From: Chitinophagaceae bacterium
GTDB lineage: Bacteria > Bacteroidota > Bacteroidia > Chitinophagales > Chitinophagaceae
Length of the DNA: 7,440 bases
Reading direction: 5' to 3'
Assembly (NCBI GenBank): GCA_016786525.1
Contig: JAEUVW010000135.1
Coordinates: forward strand, 1-7,440
Both the position numbers and the translations under genes were made by a program. Below, piece by piece: positions 1-6,382 of the stretch (position 1 is its first letter; each line of letters opens with the position of its first letter). Below the pieces are notes generated by a model. That model made no database searches. It saw only the letters and a list, made by a program, of their open reading frames with translations, and had not been told where the DNA came from.

Positions 1-2
1 TG

Positions 3-44
3 ACGGCACGCCTGTTCAACGTCAAACTGATCGTTGACTTCTAA
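3..44 (+). CDS. 3' end of an unidentified gene (possible outer-membrane protein C-terminus)
   Basis: Only the last 13 codons are inside the window, reading TARLFNVKLIVDF and then TAA; the gene continues off the left edge. The last residues alternate hydrophobic and polar (F, N, V, K, L, I, V, D, F) and end in Phe, which is the pattern of the final beta-strand of many outer-membrane barrels. That makes a barrel protein a reasonable guess, but 13 residues cannot identify a family. The frame is chosen because it is open from the edge to a stop and is followed by a leader and promoter-like sequence for the next gene. The stop lies 97 nt before the ispH start. Confidence 0.4.
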   Translation, partial: TARLFNVKLIVDF

Positions 45-100
45 GCAAAATTTACACCAAAATTGGCAGCTGAAAATGATGCCCTCCGTGTATCCTGCCG

Positions 101-108
101 TATTTTTG
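101..108 (+). promoter_or_regulatory. Candidate -7 promoter element for ispH
   Basis: TATTTTTG matches the Bacteroidetes primary-sigma -7 consensus TAnnTTTG at every fixed position and lies 33 nt before the ispH ATG, so transcription would begin roughly 25 nt upstream of the gene. No TTG -33 element is visible at the usual 19-21 nt spacing, so the call rests on the -7 element and its position alone. Confidence 0.4.
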
Positions 109-141
109 CGGCAACGCTGAAAAACAGGCCTATTTTCTTGC

Positions 142-1365
142 ATGAAATCGTTTAACGTCCCTACTCATTACCGTAGCCCGCTGGTGTCTGCTATTAAGAA
201 CAAGCGCAAGGCTGATGATAAGCTGAAAAAGGATTTTACACCCACGCTGCTGGAAGTCGGCAGCCTGCAGATCATACTGGCCCGCCATTTCGGCTTTTGC
301 TACGGGGTGGAAAATGCAATTGAAATTGCATTTAAAGCGATTGATGAAAACCCGGGCAAGCGTATTTTCCTGCTGAGCGAAATGATCCATAACCCGAATG
401 TGAATGCCGACCTGGTGGCCAGGGGCGTGAAGTTCATCATGGATACCTCCGGCCGTATGTTGATGAACTGGGATGAGCTGAGCTCGGAAGATATTGTCAT
501 TATTCCCGCATTCGGCACTACGGTGGAAATGGAAGCACTGCTGCGCAACAAAGGCATAGAACCGGCCACTTATGAAACGACCTGTCCCTTTGTGGAGAAA
601 GTATGGAACCGCGCAGAGAAGATCGGTAAAGAAGGCTATACGATCATTGTTCACGGGAAACCAAAACATGAGGAAACCCGTGCCACCTTTTCGCACAGTA
701 ATGTGCATACGCCCACTGTGGTGGTCAAGGATATGAAAGAAGCGGAAATCCTGGCTTCATTTATCAACGGGGAAAGACCTGCAGCCGAATTTTACGGCCA
801 GTTTAAAGGCCAGTATTCCGAAGGTTTTGATGTGAGCAAAGACCTGCAGCGCATCGGGGTTGTGAACCAGACGACAATGCTGGCCAGTGAAACACAAAGT
901 ATAGCCGATTTCCTGAAAAGAGCGATACTCGCACATTACCCCGTAGAGCCGGGCCGGGAAACGGAACGCTTTGCCGAAACCCGGGATACCCTGTGTTATG
1001 CCACCAATGATAACCAGAGCGCAGTACAGGGTATGTTGCAGGAAGAGGCAGACCTGGCTATCGTCATCGGCGGCTACAACAGTTCCAATACATCACATCT
1101 GGTAGAACTCTGTGAAGAAAAACTACCCACCTATTTCATTAAAGATGAATATTGCCTGATCAACGAAAAACTGATCTCCCATTACGACTGGCGTCAGCAT
1201 ACCGAAGAAATGACCACAGATTTCCTGCCGGCAAAGGATAAGGTTCGGATCATGATCACCTCCGGTGCTTCCTGCCCCGATGCCCTGGTAGAGCGCATTA
1301 TAGAACGCCTGGCCGACCTGAGCGGCAACACGGCAGCGATGCGGCAATTGCAACAGGAGTGGTAA
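142..1365 (+). CDS. ispH: 4-hydroxy-3-methylbut-2-enyl diphosphate reductase, plant/cyanobacterial type
   Basis: IspH (LytB) performs the last step of the MEP pathway in the cytoplasm, reducing HMBPP to isopentenyl and dimethylallyl diphosphate with a [4Fe-4S] cluster. The 407-aa protein has the three cluster cysteines in family context: C53 (GFCYGVENA), C148 (TTCPFVEKVW) and C285 (TLCYATNDNQ). Other family sites are H83, the catalytic-site H176 and E178 (KHEET), the TT of NQTTML near 244-245, and the SSNTSH block at 314-319 that binds diphosphate. The HGKPKHEETRAT, NQTTML and GYNSSNTSHL blocks and the extra length (E. coli IspH is about 316 aa) place it with plant and cyanobacterial IspH. 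The first 45 or so residues precede the conserved core and are rich in Lys and Arg, as in other Bacteroidetes homologues I recall. The ATG at 142 is preceded by an A/T-rich leader with no clear ribosome binding site. Its product would feed undecaprenyl phosphate and menaquinone synthesis. Confidence 0.95.
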   Translation: MKSFNVPTHYRSPLVSAIKNKRKADDKLKKDFTPTLLEVGSLQIILARHFGFCYGVENAIEIAFKAIDENPGKRIFLLSEMIHNPNVNADLVARGVKFIMDTSGRMLMNWDELSSEDIVIIPAFGTTVEMEALLRNKGIEPATYETTCPFVEKVWNRAEKIGKEGYTIIVHGKPKHEETRATFSHSNVHTPTVVVKDMKEAEILASFINGERPAAEFYGQFKGQYSEGFDVSKDLQRIGVVNQTTMLASETQSIADFLKRAILAHYPVEPGRETERFAETRDTLCYATNDNQSAVQGMLQEEADLAIVIGGYNSSNTSHLVELCEEKLPTYFIKDEYCLINEKLISHYDWRQHTEEMTTDFLPAKDKVRIMITSGASCPDALVERIIERLADLSGNTAAMRQLQQEW

Positions 1366-1432
1366 ATTATGTTTACCCGTTCCGGCCGGCCGCTTTAAGA
1401 TAATCTAAAGGCAGTTATACGTACCGGCTTTT

Positions 1433-1440
1433 TACTTTTG
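1433..1440 (+). promoter_or_regulatory. Candidate -7 promoter element for the SRPBCC gene
   Basis: TACTTTTG matches all fixed positions of the Bacteroidetes -7 consensus TAnnTTTG and lies 31 nt before the ATG at 1472, implying a leader of about 25 nt. No good TTG -33 element is seen at the normal spacing. It suggests the gene is transcribed independently of ispH, from which it is separated by 106 nt. Confidence 0.45.
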
Positions 1441-1471
1441 TCTCATTGTTTACCGATAAAATCCGGATAAA

Positions 1472-1903
1472 ATGAGTCAAAGCTATCTGAACGCACATGC
1501 TGACATCAGCATCAATGCACCGGCATCGGCCGTATGGGCCACACTGGTTGATCCCGAAAGCAACAACAAGTTTATGTTTGGCAGCAAAGTGGAGTCCGAC
1601 TGGAAAGAAGGCAGCCCCATTACCTGGAGTGGCGAATGGAAAGGGCACCCATACAGGGATAAGGGAAACATTTTAAAAATGGTGCCGGGAAAGACCCTGC
1701 AGTACACCCATTACAGTGAAATGATGAACAGCGACGACAGCCCGGAAAACTACCGCACGGTCACGATTGAGCTCAGTGAAGAAAATGGCCGAACCAAGGT
1801 ATCCCTGGACCAGGATAAGAATAAGAATGAAGCCGACAGGGACCAGGCGCAAAAGAACTGGGATACCATGCTGGCCTCATTGAAAGAACTGGTGGAGCAC
1901 TGA
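1472..1903 (+). CDS. SRPBCC-superfamily protein of the AHSA1 (Aha1 C-terminal-like) type
   Basis: This 143-aa cytoplasmic protein covers a single START/Bet v1-like helix-grip domain, the usual size for stand-alone AHSA1-type proteins. Visible family features are the first strand and following helix with INAPASAVWATLVDPES (14-30), the W-K-E-G-SPITWSG stretch (44-54), the turn into GNILKMVPGKTLQYTHY (65-81), and the C-terminal amphipathic helix containing WDTMLASLKELVEH (130-143) that closes the hydrophobic cavity. Such domains bind small hydrophobic ligands or act as chaperone-related modules, and no substrate can be assigned here. The ATG at 1472 follows an A-rich leader (GGATAAA just before it), typical of Bacteroidetes with weak Shine-Dalgarno pairing. 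It lies downstream of ispH and converges on the chaN-like gene, with a palindromic terminator between them. Confidence 0.85.
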   Translation: MSQSYLNAHADISINAPASAVWATLVDPESNNKFMFGSKVESDWKEGSPITWSGEWKGHPYRDKGNILKMVPGKTLQYTHYSEMMNSDDSPENYRTVTIELSEENGRTKVSLDQDKNKNEADRDQAQKNWDTMLASLKELVEH

Positions 1904-1911
1904 GCTGATTA

Positions 1912-1944
1912 AGACCTATAAGGTTTTTAAAACCTTATAGGTCT
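1912..1944. terminator. Perfect 16-bp palindrome between convergent genes, probable bidirectional terminator
   Basis: The left arm at 1912-1927 (AGACCTATAAGGTTTT) is the exact reverse complement of the right arm at 1929-1944, with one T between them. In RNA the central bases would form a small loop over a stem of about 13 bp. It starts 8 nt after the stop of the SRPBCC gene and ends 8 nt before the stop of the convergent chaN-like gene, so it can serve both. Neither arm is followed by a clean U-tract, which makes it an atypical intrinsic terminator. I recall closely similar ACCTATAAGGT/ACCTTATAGGT palindromes between genes in other Bacteroidetes, so it may also be a dispersed repeat. That recollection is not verified here. 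Confidence 0.75.
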
Positions 1945-1952
1945 GCAGGGAA

Positions 1953-2831
1953 TTATTCCGCCTTCTTTTGTGTGAGGATCACGAAATCCGCGAGGCCTGC
2001 ATACTTTTCGAAATCAGGTTTTTCAAAATCTTCTGCCGGGAAGCAGCTGATCGTGGCCAGTTCGATATCATTGTTTTTACGCAGCAACTGCGATACGGTG
2101 CCCAGGTATTCGTCGCTGTGAAAACGGCCGCAGACATGCATCACTACTCCTCCTTTTTTGCTGTTGCCGGCAGCGTTGTCAATGCTTTTGGCCATTGTCG
2201 CGTCCCACAGGCATTGTGAGGCAAACATATTCGGGCTGTGTATGTTTTCTTCGCCGCCCATGATGCCGGCAAATTTCCTGTAGTAGCGCCCCTTGGCCGG
2301 AACATGGATCGGTAGTTTTGCGATCAGCATTTTCGAACGGGCACCCAGGCTGTCCAGGCTTTTCGGACCGCGCCTGCTCATCAGGTTGTTGAGCCTGCGG
2401 GGGCTATTGGCTGCCACGACAGGCAACTTCTGTTCTTTTGCAAATTCCACCATCGGGCTGTAGTCCTGCTCGTAGTTATTCCAGGGGCGTGCATCTTTCA
2501 GGAATTTATCGCGGGGAATAAAGCCGCCCATATACTCATCCACCAGGGCCTGGCAGTCGGTTTCAAACATTTCAAGCGACAGCGTTACTTTATTGAAATA
2601 GCGCTCTGTGAGCAGTTTCAGCATTTTGAGCTCCAGGATATGCCCGATCGAATCGTTGTGCTCTTCACCCCAGAAAATAACGTCGAGTCCACGCAGGCGG
2701 TCCGCTGCTTTGGCCAGGCTGACCTGTTCACCGGTACGGGTATCCAGCACTTTGAACGGTACCGTTTCAGGCTGGGCCCGGGCAAAAAAAGCAGAGCACA
2801 GCAGGGAACAGAGTACAGCAATACGTTTCAT
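1953..2831 (-). CDS. ChaN-like (DUF399 family) exported protein, possible haem/iron-uptake factor
   Basis: The protein is 292 aa when started at the ATG at 2831. That start gives a normal signal peptide: MKR, a hydrophobic stretch (4-16) and a likely signal peptidase I site after ARA (17-19), so the mature protein begins at Gln20 in the periplasm. A TTG 21 nt upstream keeps the frame open but would put polar and aromatic residues before the signal peptide, so it is unlikely. Family motifs are GEEHND (55-60), LEMFE (86-90), AANSPRR (140-146), the QCLWDATMA helix (206-214) and HVCGRFHSDEYLG (232-244). Campylobacter ChaN is a haem-binding lipoprotein tied to iron uptake. Here the signal is not a good lipobox (SLLCS), and no iron-uptake neighbour is present, so the haem role is carried over by family only. 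It lies 59 nt downstream of the sugar transferase gene on the same strand. Confidence 0.85.
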   Translation of the reverse strand: MKRIAVLCSLLCSAFFARAQPETVPFKVLDTRTGEQVSLAKAADRLRGLDVIFWGEEHNDSIGHILELKMLKLLTERYFNKVTLSLEMFETDCQALVDEYMGGFIPRDKFLKDARPWNNYEQDYSPMVEFAKEQKLPVVAANSPRRLNNLMSRRGPKSLDSLGARSKMLIAKLPIHVPAKGRYYRKFAGIMGGEENIHSPNMFASQCLWDATMAKSIDNAAGNSKKGGVVMHVCGRFHSDEYLGTVSQLLRKNNDIELATISCFPAEDFEKPDFEKYAGLADFVILTQKKAE

Positions 2832-2890
2832 AAAGGGAAAAGTTTGCCGCAAGATAGTGTGTAATCGGGAAAAAGGAAACCGGCAACGGT

Positions 2891-4315
2891 TTATTTACCC
2901 CTGCCTTCGACGATGACAATGATGGTGTACAGCATGATCTTGATATCCAGCGCCAGGGAGCAGTTCTCGATATACAGCAGGTCATATTCCATCCGTTTTT
3001 TCATCTCTTCCACGTTTTGTGCATAACCGTATTTTACCATACCCCAGGAGGTCAGGCCGGGCTTTACCTTATGCAGGTAGCGGTAGTGCGGATGGGTGGT
3101 ACAGATGATGTCGATATAATGTTTGCGCTCGGGGCGGGGGCCGACAAGGCTCATATCGCCGATCAGGATATTGTAGAACTGTGGAATCTCATCGATGCGC
3201 CATTTCCGCATGATCCGGCCCCATTCTGTGATGCGGGGATCGTTTTTCCGCGACAAGGCAGGGCCGTTCTGCTCTGCTTCCACGAACATCGATCTGAATT
3301 TGATGATGTGAAAACTGCGGCCATACAGCCCGATGCGTTCCTGCCGGTAAAAAATCGGGCCGGGTGAAGATAATTTGACCTTGATGGCGGCAAAAAGATA
3401 GACCGGCGACAGGATGATCATCGCCAATGCCGAGGCCACGATATCAATCACGCGTTTACAGACCACCTGCCAGTCCGGCATCAGCAGGGGTTCGATATGC
3501 ACGAGTATCGTATCATACACGTTGTTGGTCTTTACTGAACCGGAGATAATGTCGTACAGGTTCGGAAGCACCTTTACGGCAACCGCCGTATAGCTGAGCC
3601 GGGTCAATATGTTTTCCAGCAGGCTGCGTTCTGAACTGTCTACCGCTACGATCACCTCTTCAATCTTGTATTGTTCAATAATGCTTTCGAGCATCGACAG
3701 GTTACCCAGTTGCGGCAGGTAGTGGCTCATGCCGTTCCCGGTCTCTTTTTCGGAGTAGATAAAGCCTTTGAAGATATTACCCAGTATCTTATCGTTTTCC
3801 GTGATCTGCTTATAGATCTGTATGGCCTGGGCATTACCGCCTACGATCATTGTATTGAAGCCCACTTTGCCGGAAATAATATTCTTTTTTACCCGGAACA
3901 GGATGAACATGCGGGCGGCCAGTGTGATGGAGGTATGTATAAAAAAGTACCGCCATGTCATGGTAAAAAAGTAAGAAAACTCGTCGGTGTCGTTGCTGAC
4001 CAGCACGGTGGATAACAGCAAGCTGCCGATGAAGCAGGAAATGAACGTACGGTATATTTCGCTGATGCGCGACTTGCGGTACAGGTCAAAGTAGGTTCCG
4101 GAAAGGTAGTACAGGAACAGCCAGGCCAGGGGCAGCAGGATAAAGCCCTCAATAAAGTCGATGGGCTGCATAAAGGTCAGCGCTTCGCCGAAGTTTGTCT
4201 GCAACAGCGTTTTGTGGCGGATAGCCCAGAAGAGCATCCACGCCAGCGCCCCGGTCAGGAAGTCAGATAACATCAGCCATCGGATGGCCTTTTTTTTCAC
4301 GTCAGACAGGTACAT
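2891..4315 (-). CDS. Undecaprenyl-phosphate sugar-1-phosphate transferase, large WcaJ/WbaP-like monotopic phosphoglycosyltransferase
   Basis: This 474-aa inner-membrane enzyme would transfer a hexose-1-phosphate from a nucleotide sugar to undecaprenyl phosphate, the first membrane step in exopolysaccharide or O-antigen-type glycan assembly. The N-terminal half has about four hydrophobic segments (roughly 12-32, 57-74, 92-106, 118-140). A Rossmann-like domain follows (about 150-270, starting GFNTMIVGGNAQA). The catalytic domain runs from about 285 to 474, with the re-entrant membrane helix (289-313), SSPGPIFYRQERIG (316-329), KFRSM (339-343), the Asp-Glu catalytic pair D375-E376 within RIDEIPQ, and GDMSLVGPRPE (386-396). 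All key residues are present and the length is typical of the large form. The sugar cannot be read from sequence. It starts at ATG 4315, 9 nt after the lipoprotein gene stops, so the two are almost certainly co-transcribed. Codons 7-9 contain an uninterrupted A8 tract (4290-4297). Confidence 0.93.
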   Translation of the reverse strand: MYLSDVKKKAIRWLMLSDFLTGALAWMLFWAIRHKTLLQTNFGEALTFMQPIDFIEGFILLPLAWLFLYYLSGTYFDLYRKSRISEIYRTFISCFIGSLLLSTVLVSNDTDEFSYFFTMTWRYFFIHTSITLAARMFILFRVKKNIISGKVGFNTMIVGGNAQAIQIYKQITENDKILGNIFKGFIYSEKETGNGMSHYLPQLGNLSMLESIIEQYKIEEVIVAVDSSERSLLENILTRLSYTAVAVKVLPNLYDIISGSVKTNNVYDTILVHIEPLLMPDWQVVCKRVIDIVASALAMIILSPVYLFAAIKVKLSSPGPIFYRQERIGLYGRSFHIIKFRSMFVEAEQNGPALSRKNDPRITEWGRIMRKWRIDEIPQFYNILIGDMSLVGPRPERKHYIDIICTTHPHYRYLHKVKPGLTSWGMVKYGYAQNVEEMKKRMEYDLLYIENCSLALDIKIMLYTIIVIVEGRGK

Positions 4316-4324
4316 CGCTGTGGC

Positions 4325-5194
4325 TTAACGTGAAATCACTTTAATATTATCGATGATCACGTAGCCTTCCTTGTATTTGCCGTCTTCATCATTAAGATTG
4401 GCTCTCAGGATGATGTAAAACTTTGGATAAGTGGCATTTTTTTTCGTGAAAGAACCGAGTTCTATATAGACCTTGTTCCTCTGGTCTTTAGGATAAAAAC
4501 CGGCAAAATACTCAGCATATACCGTGCCGTCCGTTTTTTCGCCCTGCAGCCCGATGGTAAAGGGTACTGTGCAGCGGTATTCTATTTCAAGGTAACATTC
4601 ACTTTGAGGAGACTCAAAATAGTTGGAGCTGATGTTTTCGGAAGCCTTACGATCCTGGTTCACGTAAAGCGCCGCGGAATACTGTCCTTCTATTACTTTG
4701 GCAGGATCTTTTTCCAGTACAAAGGAGGTATCTCCCGACAGCTTCCGGAACAATAAGCCTTCTTCAAAGTTTACTTTCATACGGAAAGCCGTACTGGTCA
4801 GATCCGGTGCATAACGGGTTTTAGGAGTATAGTTTTGCACCTGGCCGGGATTGTATTGCACCGTCACGGTGTCAGAACTGTAAAAGGGGTAAGAAAATAC
4901 GTAACTTTTCAGACCCTGGTTGGTTACCTGCGGGATGATCTGCGCCACGCTGGTCTTACTCATCATCAGGGGGATGGTACAGGGCAGGTCAAAGGTACCC
5001 ACTGTAATATCGTCAATGGCCACCTTTACCGAAGGGATAGCGTGAAAAGAGCTGCCGGTTACATTAGAGTCCGCATTATTGAATGCAAAGGGCTCAAGGT
5101 GAAGATAGGTCGGGATTTGCTCTTTGGGGTTGACAAGATTACAGGCAGAAAAAAGAAAACTGAAAAGTATAATTGAAAATAAATGTCTGATCAT
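4325..5194 (-). CDS. Uncharacterised envelope lipoprotein in a polysaccharide operon
   Basis: I do not recognise a named family. The 289-aa product has a lipoprotein signal: MIRH, a hydrophobic core (5-15) and the lipobox FSAC with the lipidated Cys18, so it should be anchored in the outer or inner membrane by SPII processing. The mature part looks all-beta. A first segment (about 27-140) holds VKVAIDDITVGTFDLPCTIPL (56-76) and a YPFY motif (102-105), resembling Bacteroidetes lipoproteins I recall that combine a small PEGA-like or regulatory beta-domain with a second domain. The second segment (about 165-289) ends in YVIIDNIKVIS, the kind of final strand seen in jelly-roll, carbohydrate-binding-like folds. 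Cys71, Cys200 and Cys208 could form a disulphide. It sits between an oxidoreductase (45 nt upstream) and the sugar transferase (9 nt downstream), pointing to a role in display or export of the same surface glycan, which is inference only. Confidence 0.85.
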   Translation of the reverse strand: MIRHLFSIILFSFLFSACNLVNPKEQIPTYLHLEPFAFNNADSNVTGSSFHAIPSVKVAIDDITVGTFDLPCTIPLMMSKTSVAQIIPQVTNQGLKSYVFSYPFYSSDTVTVQYNPGQVQNYTPKTRYAPDLTSTAFRMKVNFEEGLLFRKLSGDTSFVLEKDPAKVIEGQYSAALYVNQDRKASENISSNYFESPQSECYLEIEYRCTVPFTIGLQGEKTDGTVYAEYFAGFYPKDQRNKVYIELGSFTKKNATYPKFYIILRANLNDEDGKYKEGYVIIDNIKVISR

Positions 5195-5239
5195 TATAAT
5201 GTTGTAAGGGTGCTTCTGAAGGTATAACGCTTTTCTGCG

Positions 5240-6232
5240 CTATTCATTGTGCAATTTATTGTGCAGGCTCATTTTTTTTAAGATCTGGTGGGCAACCTCC
5301 ATGGCCTGGTAGCCGTCGAACGCGGTCACTTTTACGGGCTGGTCGTTCATGACTGCCGACGCAAAGGCTGAAAGTTCCATCCTGATGGCATTTACCGCCG
5401 GTATCTCGGGGTAACTTACAGAGAGGATTTTTTGCTCCCCGTTGGCCATATCCACAGGGATGTCGAAGGAAGTGGCTGCTTTTGCTGCTTCTTTTGTGTC
5501 CAGGCGGATGATCTCGGTTTTTTTGTCCAGGAAATCCACGCTGATATAGGCATCCCTCTGGAACAACCTCATTTTTCTCATCCGCTTCAGCGAAATACGG
5601 CTGCTGGTGAGGTTGGCCACACAACCATTATCAAATTCAATGCGGGCGTTCGCAATGTCGGGTGTTTCGCTCATCACAGTCACACCGCTGGCGGATATCC
5701 GTTTAACCGGCGATTTGACCAGGTGCAGGATAATGTCAATGTCGTGGATCATCAGGTCCAGGATCACAGAAACGTCTGTTCCCCTGGGATTAAAGGTCGC
5801 CAGCCTGTGGCATTCGATAAACATGGGCTGCAGGCGGGTATCCCCCAGTGCCAGCAGGGCAGGGTTAAACCGCTCCACATGCCCGATCTGGCATTTGACA
5901 CGCGCTTCTTTTACCAGTTTGATCAGTTCCTGGGCTTCGGCAAGCGTATTGGTAAATGGTTTTTCAACAAAAATATGCTTGCCCAGCAGCAAGGCCGATT
6001 TGGCCAGCTCATAATGATGAATAGTAGGGGTAACAATATCGATTGCTTCTACAGCCTGCAGTAAAGCCATGCTGTCTTCAAAACGGGTAACCTGGTATTG
6101 TTCGGCTGCGGAACGGGCATGCTCGTCGTTAGGATCATAAAAGCCGACCAGCTCTACGCCGGGTATTTCTTTCCATTGCTGAATGTGTATTTTGCCAAGA
6201 TGTCCTGTGCCGAAGATGCCTATTTTGAGCAT
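5240..6232 (-). CDS. Gfo/Idh/MocA-family NAD(P)-dependent sugar oxidoreductase
   Basis: The 330-aa protein begins at ATG 6232 with MLKIGIFGTGHLG, a Rossmann fold whose GxGxxG is at 8-13. EKPFTNT (90-96) carries the conserved Lys91 of the family EKP motif. GHVERFNPA (118-126) and DLMIHDIDI (159-167, with His163 as expected for the catalytic His) complete the active site. These last two motifs resemble enzymes acting on nucleotide sugars, such as UDP-GlcNAc 3-dehydrogenases (WlbA/WbpB or GnnA type), more than inositol dehydrogenases, but the substrate is not settled by sequence. The frame stays open to a TTG at 6325, which would add 31 residues before the Rossmann fold and lie almost against the upstream terminator, so ATG 6232 is preferred. 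It is the first gene of a likely three-gene operon with the lipoprotein and the sugar transferase, fitting nucleotide-sugar modification before glycan assembly. Confidence 0.9.
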   Translation of the reverse strand: MLKIGIFGTGHLGKIHIQQWKEIPGVELVGFYDPNDEHARSAAEQYQVTRFEDSMALLQAVEAIDIVTPTIHHYELAKSALLLGKHIFVEKPFTNTLAEAQELIKLVKEARVKCQIGHVERFNPALLALGDTRLQPMFIECHRLATFNPRGTDVSVILDLMIHDIDIILHLVKSPVKRISASGVTVMSETPDIANARIEFDNGCVANLTSSRISLKRMRKMRLFQRDAYISVDFLDKKTEIIRLDTKEAAKAATSFDIPVDMANGEQKILSVSYPEIPAVNAIRMELSAFASAVMNDQPVKVTAFDGYQAMEVAHQILKKMSLHNKLHNE

Positions 6233-6280
6233 ACTGTCCCTGTACTGTATTTTTTGTTCCGAATATTGCTGTAAGAGCTG

Positions 6281-6309
6281 CAAGTTAAGGCAATTGGTCA
6301 ATTTGTCAA
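6281..6309 (-). promoter_or_regulatory. Candidate promoter for the oxidoreductase-lipoprotein-transferase operon
   Basis: On the minus strand TTGACA (6309-6304) is followed, 19 nt after its TTG, by TAACTTG (6287-6281), an imperfect match to the Bacteroidetes -7 element TAnnTTTG. The region also contains a near-tandem repeat, TTGACAAA then TTGACCAA, which could be an operator or chance. It lies between the terminator of the preceding gene and the ATG at 6232, the only place a promoter for the operon could be apart from read-through. Confidence 0.35.
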
Positions 6310-6336
6310 CTGTCCGGCACCGCAATTTCAGGCATA

Positions 6337-6368
6337 AAAATACCCGGGATGTTGTTCCCGGGTATTTT
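6337..6368 (-). terminator. Intrinsic terminator of the small lipoprotein gene
   Basis: A perfect 13-bp inverted repeat (6337-6349 and 6356-6368, arms AAAATACCCGGGA and its complement) encloses a 6-nt loop. The stem has a GC-rich core (CCCGGG). Read on the minus strand it begins 14 nt after the stop codon at 6383 and ends in a run of T, the classic rho-independent layout. Because the arms end in A and T runs on both sides it could work on either strand. It isolates the small lipoprotein gene from the oxidoreductase operon. Confidence 0.88.
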
Positions 6369-6382
6369 CCTGCACATTTCTG

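Noticed and set aside
130..708. Long minus-strand open frame across ispH
   Set aside because: It is antisense to a clearly conserved gene and its translation shows no family motif or sensible composition.
1386..1434. GCCGG ... CCGGC followed by TTTTT as a terminator after ispH
   Set aside because: The stem is only 5 bp with a loop of more than 30 nt, and the T-run overlaps the start of the -7 element of the next gene.
2844..2886. Inverted repeat TTGCCG/CGGCAA between the transferase and ChaN-like genes
   Set aside because: A 6-bp stem with a 31-nt loop and no T-run is readily found by chance; not a convincing terminator.
5432..6064. 210-codon plus-strand open frame across the oxidoreductase gene
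   Set aside because: It is a shadow frame opposite a conserved enzyme, with His-, Gln- and Cys-rich low-credibility protein sequence and no recognisable domain.
6233..6325. TTG start that would lengthen the oxidoreductase by 31 residues
   Set aside because: The added residues precede the Rossmann fold, which normally starts within a few residues of the N-terminus, and the TTG lies 12 nt from the terminator stem.
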